A stretch of DNA of 64,000 nt from Symbiodinium natans (Eukaryota; Sar; Dinophyceae; Suessiales; Symbiodiniaceae). The notes under the pieces are model-generated. The model saw only the letters and a program-made list of their open reading frames with translations. It was not told where the DNA came from and made no database searches. Positions 54,336 through 62,938 of this stretch are shown here, piece after piece. Within the stretch, counting starts at the first letter, position 1. Each line of letters opens with the position of its first letter. The stretch spans positions 362,501-426,500 of the forward strand of contig CAJNDS010002368.1 in assembly GCA_905221605.1 (NCBI GenBank). Direction: 5' to 3'. Both the position numbers and the translations under genes were made by a program.

Positions 54336-55007
54336 CTGCCGTTTCACAACTTGAAGAAACTCAGGTTCTCAAAGCAAACAATAAACAGGAACGCCCCCAT
54401 GGCTGCCTTCATTCACTCAGCAGGCATTTGCAGAAGCGAACAAGAAACGTTAGAAAGAAAAGAGATGCAGACAGCACAACTTTGGGCACCTTCAGACAAG
54501 CATGTCAAAGTCTGATTCTCAAGGTTGGTTTCTGTTGAAGCTGGACATTTTGTCTCCAAACCAGGGAGAATCAAATCAAACGCTCTGCTTTGCCAAATAA
54601 AAACTCTGATTCAAACTCTGCGTCAAATCTGGGCACTTGTTGAAAGAAACTAAGCTGTTGAAAAGACTTGGCTTTCGTTGTACTTTCAATCAAAGGGGAA
54701 ATGTTTACAGCTTGAAACTTTTTGACAATTTGAAATTTCTGCAAAAGCAAAAAGATATTCTAGGAGTTTGGAAACATACCCACTCGCCCGCAAATCCCAC
54801 AATATGAAGAAAATGTACAGTTCCCCAAATGCATAAACGTAAACCATAAACCCCACGCCCCACACCCTGGAGCCCAAACACTTGCGCTTGAGGTTTTAGG
54901 GCTTAGGGTTAGGAATCTTTATCTTTAAACCCTAAACCCTAAGCCCTAAGCTCTAAGCCCTAAACCCTAAACCCTAAACCCTAAACCGCATCCCAAAAAA
55001 TCTGCAG

Positions 55008-55081
55008 GCAAAGGTCGCTGATAGAACTGGCAGGACTGCCAGTTCCAGACGAATCGGACAGGCCCTGGCGTCGGATGGCAG
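55008..55081 (+). other. Exon-like island, plus strand
   Basis: It follows a good acceptor (atctgcag). Two frames are open; one reads QRSLIELAGLPVPDESDRPW. It lies between CCCTAAA and TTTAGGG arrays. Confidence 0.35.
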
Positions 55082-55104
55082 GCTGGGGCTTTCAGGCTTC
55101 AGAT

Positions 55105-55265
55105 TCAGATTTAGGGTTTAGGGTTTAGGGTTTAGGGTAAGGGTTTAGGGTTTAGGGTTTAGGGTTTAGGGTTTAGGGTTTAGGGTTTAGGGTTTAGGGT
55201 TTAGGGTTTAGGGTTTAGGGTTTAGGGTTTAGGGTTTAGGGTTTAGGGTTTAGGGTTTAGGGTTG
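55105..55265 (+). repeat. TTTAGGG array
   Basis: About 22 units with a single GGGTAAGGG interruption. Confidence 0.94.
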
Positions 55266-56448
55266 GAGAACTTAGCCCCCAAACTCCCCAAAGTGTCCAC
55301 AATGGCTTCAGCTTCGTATCTCGGGTTAATTGCTCATCGAAGACCCCTACAGGTGTTTAGGGTGGTCTTAGTACACGAAAAGCCGAACCCTCAACCCGGG
55401 AGGAAAAAAAGAAAACGAACACCGTAAGCCCTCAGCCCTGAAGCCTCACACCTGAAGCCGACCAACCATAAACCCTAACCCCTAACCCCTAACCCCTAAA
55501 CCCTATACCCTAAACCCTAAACCCTAGACCCTAAACCCTAGACCCTAAACCCTAAACCCTAAACCCTAAACCGAACAAAAAACAGGACCTGCGAACTCAT
55601 TGGGCCACCTGGCAGTCGCTGCGAGGCAATTCTGTTCCGTGGCGCCTGCTACAAAGATAGGGTTTAGGGGTTTAAGGTTTAGGGCTAGGGTTTAGGGTTT
55701 AGGGTTTAGGGTTTAGGGTTTAGGGTTTATAGGGTTTAGGGTTTAGGGTTTAGGGTTTAGGGCTTAGGGTTTGGGGCTTGGAGCTTGGGGTTTAGGGGGT
55801 TGGTTTGGTGGCTTAGGGTTTTGGTTTCTTAAGTTTAGTGGTTCAGGGTTTGAACGTTTGGGGTTTCTGTATAAGCCCTATTTTCTGTTATCCATAGAAA
55901 CTTAGTTTTGGCAGGCCCCCTTAAACCCTAAACCCTAAAGTCATCCGACACCCCAGGTTGTTTTCGTGTTTAAGGGCATGGCTTGCCGAAATGTGCATTC
56001 TGCCGCAGAAGCCGTGAACGCCCTACATGCGGGCTTACGAGAATGAGAGACCCCAATATAGATCCCAAATAGTAGGATCCCCTTGTAGTACGGACCCCAA
56101 TAAGGTACCCCTAATTTCGGAAACCCCACATGAAAGTTTATAGGGTTTAGGGTGAAGGTTGACCGCTTGACCTGTATATGCAAGAGCACAATCTTGCTTG
56201 GACTAGGCTGCGGCAACGGACCTGTACGTTGGGGTCGATGCTGGCTGAATTATTAGGGCATTGGCTTAAAAAAACCAAAAAAAATGAAAGATAAGAAGGC
56301 CTGCATCAGCTTTTAAGGAAGAACATGTTTTTATTGTTTGGGGGGGTTCTTGAGCAAATAGTAGATTTCTGCCCAGGAGACCCCGTGAGTTATTCGCAAC
56401 TTGACGGCCTTCCACCACGGTCTGTGCCGCCCGCTCTTATTACTGCCC

Positions 56449-56560
56449 TACTTGAAGGCTCATGGGTAGCTATAAGAAGCCTTCACAAGGATTTCACCAG
56501 TTGTAGCTATAGCTACCCTACTTACAACCCTACTTGTATCTACCCGTGAACCTCCAAGTA
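56449..56560. mobile_element. Foldback element, family A copy
   Basis: Left arm TACTTGAAGGCTCATGGGTA, right arm CTACCCGTGAACCTCCAAGT, about 112 bases. Confidence 0.72.
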
Positions 56561-58239
56561 GCCCTAAACCCTAAAACCTAAACCCTAAACCCTAAACCCT
56601 ACTGCTGGAAAGCTGGAGCGAAATGGGCTCCGAAGATTATTTGGTGGGGTTAAGGGTTTAAGGTTAAGGTTTGGGGTTTCGGGTTTCGGGTGTCAGGGTT
56701 TGAAGTGCTCATAACAGCTGTCTACATGCCCGGATCTTTCTAAATGCATATGTACATATATCTTTACTACATCTATCTATCTATCTATCTATATACATGT
56801 ATACGTATGTATTTGTTAATACTTAGATTTATTCATGTAAAACATGTGCCCTAAACCCTGTTAGAAGGCTACATAACCTGGGTAGGGAGGTCCAGGCAGG
56901 GCTTACGTTGTTGCAGGTTTCGGGAAGAGGGGAAGAGCCACTCAAACAGGAACAGGATGAGCCCCCCAACTGTTTTGGAAAAAATAGGGTTTAGGGTTTA
57001 GTGTTTAGGGTTTAGGGTTTAGGCAGCCCTCAAGGGCGCCTGCACGAAGCCATTCCAGTCGGTTTCAAGCTTCAACTTTACAAAACGATCTCGCTCGAGC
57101 CACGGCATGCAAGGGTTTTGGCGGCGTTTAGGGTTTAGGGTTTAGGGTTTAGGCTTTAGGGTTTAGGGTTTAGGGTTTAGGGCTTGTAGCCCCTACATTA
57201 CCCCTAAGGTCCCTTTATACGGGTCCCCCCTCTAGTCCCTTGATCCTTGCTCCAGCAGACTGTCTGGTTTAGGCTTTAGGGTTTAGGGTTTAGGGTTTAG
57301 GGTTTAGGGTTTAGGGTTTAGGGTTTAGGGTTTAGGGTTTAGGGTTTAGGGTTTAGCGTTTAGGGTTTAGGGTTTAGGCCTTAGGGTTTAGGGCTTAGGG
57401 TTTACGGTTTCCTTTTTGCGGTCGTGGGTTCATCGAGAAGCGCCTAGTTTTAGCCTTAACCCAAAAGCCGCCTAAACCCAGAACCCTACAACCCAAATGA
57501 AGCCCCAAGCCCTAAAACCCTAAACCCCAACAAACCTAAACCCTAAAGCCCTAAACCAAAAAAAACAACCCTGAACCCCGAAAGCCTAAAACCCTAACTG
57601 TCGGATTTCAAGAGGCTTAGCTAAAGGCCTTTGGGGAAGTCCCTCCACGTGGCCACATGCCAAAAGAAGCCCAAAGCCCTAAAACCCGAAAGCCATGAAC
57701 CCCTGAAACCCCGAAACCCCCAAACCCTAACATCCCAAGACCAAAGCCCTAAACCCGAAACCCCAAACCCTAAACCCTAAAGTCCCAAGCCTTAAGCCCT
57801 ACAGGCCATGGTAGCTTCAAGGAGTAAGAAGAACTTTGCCTCGAACCGCTCCGCTGCAGAGTGAGGTCGAGGGGGGGGGGGAGGGGGGGGGGGGGGGGGG
57901 GAGGGGGGGGGGGCGGGGGTTCGTTAGGGCGCAACTTGGGATCTGTTGAGAACCGTACTTGCAGCGACCCTGCCTACATGTGAGCTTCGTATAAGGTTGA
58001 GCGTTTTAATTCCGAACCCTCAACCTGGCCTAAACACCCCCAGAAGTGCCCCCAAAAACCCTTTAGGGTTTAGGGTTTGGGGTTTAGGGTTTAGGGTTAG
58101 GGTTCAGCAGAAAAATGGTCCCTAAACCCTATCCCAAACCCCAAACCCGATAGCGTTTGATGTGTAGGGTGCAGGGTACCCCCTCTCCTCCTTGGTGTTC
58201 GGGCTGTGGACAGGGGAAGCATTCCTGCGAGCCAGTTGG

Positions 58240-58430
58240 AAGGGTTTAGGGTTTAGGGTTTAGGGTTTAGGGTTTAGGGTTTAGGGTTTAGGGTTTTAGG
58301 GTTTAGGGTTTAGGGTTTAGGGTTTAGGGTTTAGGGTTTAGGGTTTAGGGTTTAGGGTTTAGGGTTTAGGGTTTAGGGTTTAGGGTTTAGGGTTTAGGTT
58401 TAGGGTTTGGGGTTTAGGGTTTAGGGTTTG
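58240..58430 (+). repeat. TTTAGGG array
   Basis: About 27 units with one TTTTAGGG, one shortened unit and one GGGTTTGG variant. Confidence 0.94.
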
Positions 58431-59632
58431 TCTAGGTCCTGAGTATACTCAAGGCGTGGGGGTTAACAGGGTTTAGGGCTTCCTGTTTTGCACCGACCTT
58501 GAACGAGTTCTAGCGTTTAAGGGTTCGAAACTGTTCAAGGATCCCTAAACCCTAAACCCTAAACCCTAAACCCTAAACCCTAAACCCTAAACCCTCAACC
58601 ATAACCCTACACCCTAAACCCTAATCCCTAAAGCCTAAACCTGACCCCCCCCCCCCCCCAACCGTCCGCAGAAGCCCCCTGAGATACCAGAAAAGGCATG
58701 GGCCCGAAACACCCCCCACCCTAAACCCTAAACCCTAAACCCTAAACCCTGAACCCTGACCCCTGAACCCTGAACCCTAAGCCCTAAACCCCTAGAATCC
58801 CAAATTACCAAAGGCGCTTGAAAGTTTGAACTAGGGGGTTTGGGGTTTAGGGTTTGGGGAAACCCTGAACCGCCTAACATTTTCCTGCAACTCCGTTTGC
58901 CCACAGTTTCATGAACATTTGCCTCTGGCACGCAGGCGAAGCTCGAAAACCCGCAGGAGTCTCCCGGAGCCCTAACCCTAAACCCTAAATCCTAAATCCT
59001 AAAAAACCCAGCACGAGAGCGTCCCGGCCTTGAGGCAGCCTCCTGATTGAAGCGGCTTGTGGGATCTTCTAGGGCCGAGAAGGGTTTAGGGGTTTAGGGT
59101 TCAGGGTTCAGGGTTTAGGGTTTCGGGTTGGGTTTACAGGGCTTCTACGGTTTGTAGGGCTTAAAATGGCGTCGAGGGATTACAGGGTGCAGAGGGTTTG
59201 TAGGGCGGGGGTCTCGTAGGGTGTCTTGGGTGGATACGTTTTGGGCCCACACCGCCCCCTTGCCCCCCCTAACACAAAGGGACCCCAAACCCTAAACCCT
59301 AAACCCTAGATACACTATCCTATCAGGGGGACGCTTAGGACTTAAGGGGAGAAACTCTAGGGTTTAGGGGGGCATGGGGCTGAGGAGATTGGAGGGCGAC
59401 TTCTGGGGTTTAGGGGGGCATACGGTTTAGGGCCAGTTTAGGGTTTAGGACTTAAGTGCTGCGAGGGGTATAGGCGTCTACCAGAAGACCCCCCCACCCC
59501 AGTCAGATCAGACCATTCCCAGTTTGGTCATCCTATACCCCCCCCCCACGCCCACGTCCCAACATCTCAATATGAAAAAATCTCTTTTCCCAAATTTTCC
59601 CACGCCCATTTCCCCACCCCAGAAAAGCAAGG

Positions 59633-59775
59633 TTTCGGGGATTGCCAATCCCAAAAAGCAGGTTTTCGGGGATCACCAATCCCAAAAACAGTTCTTTGGG
59701 GATCGCCAATCCCAAAAACAGTGCTTTGGGGATCGCCAATCCCAAAAACAGGGTTTCGGGGATTGCCAATCCCAC
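59633..59775. repeat. Tandem repeat of ~30 bp, five copies, palindromic core
   Basis: Five units contain GGGGATTGCCAATCCC (or GGGGATCGCCAATCCC), whose core GGGATTG pairs with CAATCCC, separated by AAAAAC-type and TTTCGG-type linkers. Units are nearly identical and open in several frames because the period is a multiple of three. It is followed by two direct copies of ATAGCCCGAAAACG near 59836-59880. This marks the boundary between the telomere-type domain and the viral element. Confidence 0.85.
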
Positions 59776-59930
59776 CCCAAGTTTCCTACCCAAGTTCCCC
59801 TATTTCCCCACCCAAGATCTCAACCCAACTGACATAGCCCGAAAACGTGAATGGCACCATAGCCCGAAAACGGGAATGGTCTTCTCAAAGAATTTGGTTC
59901 AGGGTTTAGGGTTAAGGGTTGTAACAACAT

Positions 59931-59970
59931 TGTAATTATAATATATAACTGCTTATGTATTATAATTACA
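59931..59970 (-). terminator. Perfect 13-bp hairpin after the zinc-protein gene
   Basis: Left arm TGTAATTATAATA (59931-59943), 14-base loop, right arm TATTATAATTACA (59958-59970). It lies 14 bases beyond the stop codon of the minus-strand gene at 59985. A similar palindrome follows the next minus-strand gene, so these may be viral transcript 3'-end signals; the function is inferred. Confidence 0.6.
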
Positions 59971-59984
59971 CTATAACGATGAGA

Positions 59985-60411
59985 TTAAGGAAAATTCAAG
60001 TGGATGTCGGTGAAGTCGTTTTTAAGAACTTTGAGTATGACTTGGTTCATTTTGTTTTCATCATTCTTGGTTTCTTCCGACAGTTTGCTCCAGATATTTG
60101 GAAAGTCTGTCTGCAACTGTTTTATCCTTACTTCTCTGGTTCTGAGTCTAGATTCTCGTGTGTGTTGGTGAGTTTTTCCTGCTAAGTGGGCTTCGTATTT
60201 TTCTGGAAGAACTCTCAAACCACAACCTCGGCAGTTAAATGCACCATTCTGTGCTGTTTTCTCTCGCCTCTTTCTGTTGATGTCATCCTTGTTTTTTTTC
60301 ACGGTATCGTCGTTTAGATTCACGACACCAGTTGCAGGTTAGGAAGCCATCAAATCTGTCTATATGTTTGACAAATTTACAGCTACTACATTCTTGGAAT
60401 TCGTCGCTCAT
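59985..60411 (-). pseudogene. Zinc-binding protein of the viral element, frameshifted
   Basis: A minus-strand gene starts at ATG 60409-60411 (MSDEFQECSSC). The N-terminal part has two Cys pairs (ECSSC and TCNWC, 16 residues apart), a zinc-ribbon-like layout. The C-terminal part, in another frame, has CRGCGLRVLPEKYEAHLAGK followed by THQH, a C2H2 U1/matrin-like finger, and a Lys-rich tail. The frame changes at an 8-base T run (60292-60299, A run on the coding strand), so one indel would give an uninterrupted protein of about 142 residues. Role unknown; small zinc proteins are common in PLVs. Confidence 0.62.
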
Positions 60412-60494
60412 TAGCTCTAAATACAATGGTGATATCTCTTTAAGTCATTTTTTCTTTAGAAACTTAAATAACATTAAGATTTATAATTACATTA

Positions 60495-60715
60495 TAGATA
60501 GGGTTTTTCAGTTCGCAAGTTGGTTATTGCAGTTCGCAAGTAGGGTATTGCGGTTTGCAAGTTGGATATTGCAGTTTGCAAGTATGGTATTGCAGTTCGC
60601 AAGTAGGGTATTGCGGTTTGCAAGTTGGATATTGCAGTTTGCAAGTATGGTATTGCAGTTTGCAAGTAGGGTATTGCGGTTTGCAAATAAGGTTTTGTAG
60701 TTTGCACATGGGGTT
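60495..60715. repeat. ~21-bp tandem repeat, about ten copies, in 63-bp higher order
   Basis: Units resemble TATTGCAGTTTGCAAGTA, with variants GCGGTTTGCAAGT and GCAGTTCGCAAGT alternating in a three-unit pattern. Because the period is divisible by three, all frames stay open as heptad-like peptides (YLQTAIP on the minus strand). It lies between the zinc-protein and CxxC-protein genes. I regard it as a noncoding repeat rather than a gene. Confidence 0.85.
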
Positions 60716-60730
60716 CATCAAGGCGACACC

Positions 60731-60759
60731 CATAACATTATAATATTAATAATGTTATG
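60731..60759. other. Palindrome in AT-rich spacer
   Basis: CATAACATTAT pairs with ATAATGTTATG across a 7-base loop, 55 bases beyond the stop codon of the CxxC-protein gene. Confidence 0.55.
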
Positions 60760-60787
60760 CTTATTTAATCAATCAAGTCAAAACCCG

Positions 60788-60814
60788 AATAATTTAATCA
60801 TATTATTAAATTAT
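60788..60814 (-). terminator. Hairpin at the stop codon of the CxxC-protein gene
   Basis: ATAATTTAAT (60789-60798) pairs perfectly with ATTAAATTAT (60805-60814) across a 6-base loop. It touches the TGA stop of the minus-strand gene that begins at 60814. Its position resembles the 3'-end palindromes known from Mimiviridae transcripts; its role here is inferred. Confidence 0.55.
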
Positions 60815-61473
60815 CATTGGTCAATAATAATGAATTTTAACCATTCCATTAAGTCAGGAAAGACATGTCGTTTATTTAGATATGTAATAATCATTGAAAA
60901 TATTCTTAGATAATGATACAAAAAATATTTCAATTCAATATCATTTTGGTCATCACTATATTCGCCATTGTGTGAATCTATTAATATTTCTTTTAATTCC
61001 TTAACTTTCTCCTCATTAAAATAATGGTTATATGCATCTTCAAATTTATTCTGTATTTTCTTATTATATAACTCAGTGTATTTGGCATAAAAACTCAGTT
61101 CGTATTCTTCTATTTCATCTTCATAAACATTACAATAAATTGTTACAATACAATAATTAGTATTATACCCACGTAAGACATTTAATATCACATATCTATA
61201 TGTAGGATAATCATTGTTTCCAACTAACCCATATATCAGAGTAGAAACATCATACTCTAAATATCTCATTCTATCAACACAATTAGAACAACCAATATAA
61301 GAAAAGATATTCTCATTTACGCCCTCGGAAAATACATTAAAATTATTTCTGAGTTGGTAATGAATTAATTTGCAGTTCTTACAGTTTTGCATGTCATCAT
61401 GTATTAATTTACGACCACGTGCGATTTCTTTATCAATATTATAATCCAGTGTTACAACGCTTTTCGCTATCAA
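60814..61473 (-). CDS. Unknown CxxC protein of the viral element
   Basis: A minus-strand frame of about 219 codons ends at TGA 60814-60816. There are two Cys pairs: NCKNCKLIHY and YIGCSNCVDRM, about 30 residues apart, likely one zinc site. The rest is rich in Tyr, Asn, Glu and Ile, consistent with the AT-rich host segment, and has no recognised domain. The frame has no ATG at its 5' edge: the first ATG is at 61390-61392. A better start may be an ATG at about 61481-61483 in another frame (MIDSEKRC), which would require a small frameshift. Confidence 0.6.
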   Translation of the reverse strand: MIAKSVVTLDYNIDKEIARGRKLIHDDMQNCKNCKLIHYQLRNNFNVFSEGVNENIFSYIGCSNCVDRMRYLEYDVSTLIYGLVGNNDYPTYRYVILNVLRGYNTNYCIVTIYCNVYEDEIEEYELSFYAKYTELYNKKIQNKFEDAYNHYFNEEKVKELKEILIDSHNGEYSDDQNDIELKYFLYHYLRIFSMIITYLNKRHVFPDLMEWLKFIIIDQ

Positions 61474-61549
61474 TCATTTCCACTATAATATGTATAGTAG
61501 CTATTTCTTTAGGTGTTTTTCTTAAGAAAGTTATTTATCAAAAGAAAAA

Positions 61550-62465
61550 TTAAACTTTCAATATTTCGTGCCGTAAGAAAGCACGTGGGTTTCCCTCAAT
61601 ATAGTAATAATTTTGATTCAGTTTCTTTTCAATTCTCTCAACTGTATATATGTTTTGACTCCAAGTTGACACACGTTCTTTTTCACCCACGCCTTTTTTC
61701 CTGAAAATCTTGACTTTATCGCCTGTGTCTACATCGGGGTAAAGTCTATTACGTTTTGCGTTCATACTCAAATTTAATTTCACCTTTAATTCGTTACTAG
61801 GTTTAGCATCTTTGGGCGTGAATTTAGTTGCACTATGAACCATCTTGTTATTGTAAGTCAGTAAAATTTCAAAAATGTAGTCAGTCCATTGAATATTGTT
61901 CTTACCCCGTTTTTCATCGGCTTCAACTCTATCGTAAAGCATTTTTTTTAAAAGTGCGCACACCACGTTCCGCGAACGCCGCGTGAGTTCTCGTCCTGTG
62001 TAATTCTATCTTCTCTTCCTTTAAGTAATCTATTACCGACTGGTTATTTAAACTACCTTCTTCGTCTGAATATAAAAGGGATGGTTTGTCTCCCATCTTG
62101 TTAATGTTTTCCAACAATCCTGCTAAAATATCTGGCGGTTGTTTGGATTTTAACGGTGCTACATTCATGTATTTGCTGAATATATCAATACATATCATTC
62201 CAATTCTAAATTTTTGATCTGGTATATCGTTAATAAAAAACAAATCAATTTGAAACTCATAGAATGCTCGGGGGGCAACAAAAGAATTGAAACCTCGTAG
62301 TTGCTTTTTCTGTTCAACATTCTTTTTAAACCATTCCTTAACATCATTGAGTGTAATAGTTTTATCTTTTTCCTTGGCATCTTTGTAGGTGGTGGCAATA
62401 CTACCATAACCGCTTCTATCGTAATAAATATTACTAATTATATCATCTTTATTAGAACTACTCAT
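61550..62465 (-). pseudogene. Retroviral-type (rve) integrase of a Polinton-like virus, frameshifted
   Basis: The N-terminal part (minus strand, ATG at 62463-62465, 178 codons) opens with SNIYYDRSGYGSIATTYKDA, a start I recall from PLV integrases. The catalytic core has FYEFQIDLFFI (first Asp), LLYSDEEGS (second Asp) and THAAFAERGVRTFK (Glu, 31 residues after the second Asp). The second part (61550-61966) carries the rest: QWTDYIFEILLTYNNKMVHS, then a basic SH3/chromodomain-like tail. The parts overlap out of frame at an 8-base T run (61942-61949); a one-base indel would join them into about 305 residues. Integrases of this type insert Polinton/PLV genomes into host DNA. Confidence 0.85.
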
Positions 62466-62481
62466 TATAATAAGGATGATA

Positions 62482-62802
62482 TTATTGTTCTTCGTCCATC
62501 GGCTTTATGATCTTGAACTTGCTCATATCATATTTGGGTGTGCCACGCTTTGCTTTAAACGGCTTTTTGGCATTCATAATTTCTGATAGCAATTCTTCTG
62601 TCATCTCATCGGGGTTCAGTTTGATATTGTTAGCTTCTTCATACTCTTTGATCTTCTTTCTCTGATTGTGTCGCAGTGCAGATTCTCGTTTCTTTTGCAT
62701 ATACTTTTCATCATTTCTGCGCTTGTTGTAATACAATCTGCTGTATATGGCGAGTTGCTCTTTGATTTCATCCATTGTCATATCCTCGGGGTTTTTACTC
62801 AT
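62482..62802 (-). CDS. Small basic helical protein of the viral element
   Basis: 106 residues starting at ATG 62800-62802 (MSKNPEDMTMDEIKEQLAIY) and ending 16 bases before the integrase start, in the same orientation; co-expression is likely. The middle is Lys/Arg/Glu-rich and probably a long helix or coiled coil (KRRNDEKYMQKKRESALRHN), followed by a Pro/Lys-rich end (KPFKAKRGTPKYDMSKF). No known domain; the charge suggests nucleic-acid binding, but that is a guess. The frame is intact, unlike its neighbours. Confidence 0.65.
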   Translation of the reverse strand: MSKNPEDMTMDEIKEQLAIYSRLYYNKRRNDEKYMQKKRESALRHNQRKKIKEYEEANNIKLNPDEMTEELLSEIMNAKKPFKAKRGTPKYDMSKFKIIKPMDEEQ

Positions 62803-62938
62803 ATTATACTATACTATATATTATTTTTTATCTTTAGACATATTTCTATATATTAAAAAAACATTTAGTATTTTAAAAAATCCTTGGAAAATTTAAACTT
62901 AAAAAGAAAATAAATATATAGTTTAATTATATTAGTAT
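62803..62938. promoter_or_regulatory. AT-rich divergent promoter region of the viral element
   Basis: 136 bases, about 90 percent A+T, between the minus-strand small-protein gene and the plus-strand polymerase gene. It contains several TATATA-like words (for example near 62813-62822, 62851-62856 and 62914-62919). It probably holds both divergent promoters; no specific viral motif could be assigned. Confidence 0.55.

Larger units (their letters stand above)
9161..59350. repeat. 50-kb domain of interspersed telomere-type repeats
   Basis: Blocks of TTTAGGG (or its complement CCCTAAA) and variants, from 2 to about 28 units long, recur every few hundred bases throughout, in both orientations with no consistent polarity, separated by unique islands of about 60-400 bases. 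TTTAGGG is the plant/algal-type telomere repeat and is reported for dinoflagellates. The alternating orientation and intervening unique DNA exclude a simple chromosome end; a subtelomeric or telomere-seeded repeat domain is possible. No long gene is seen; smaller features are listed separately. Confidence 0.9.
54336..59350. repeat. Telomere-type block 11
   Basis: Arrays at 54920-54985, 55105-55265, 55470-55575, 55665-55770, 57125-57185, 57265-57400, 58240-58430, 58545-58620 and 58715-58775. 54350-54840 is AT-rich unique DNA without a visible gene. A (CTAT)n run lies at 56773-56795. A family A foldback is at 56449-56560 and a G-rich tract at 57871-57913. Exon-like islands at 55008-55081 and 57027-57112. 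55830-56440 and 58960-59350 show no gene. Confidence 0.65.

Noticed and set aside
9161..59350. True chromosome end (functional telomere)
   Set aside because: Arrays occur in both orientations with unique DNA on both sides and genes beyond both edges.
59633..59775. CRISPR-like array (palindromic repeat with spacers)
   Set aside because: The whole unit repeats, including the would-be spacers; only five copies, eukaryotic context, no cas genes.
59524..59935. Overlapping 86-102-residue open frames on both strands
   Set aside because: They follow from a 30-bp repeat whose period keeps all frames open; flanks are C-rich and not coding-like.
60332..60743. Open frames across the 21-bp repeat
   Set aside because: Period divisible by three gives stop-free frames on both strands; the real zinc-protein gene overlaps on the minus strand only up to 60411.
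61550..62465. Integrase as part of an LTR retrotransposon
   Set aside because: No reverse transcriptase, protease or LTRs nearby; a divergent PLV-type DNA polymerase and PLV-like integrase N-terminus fit better.
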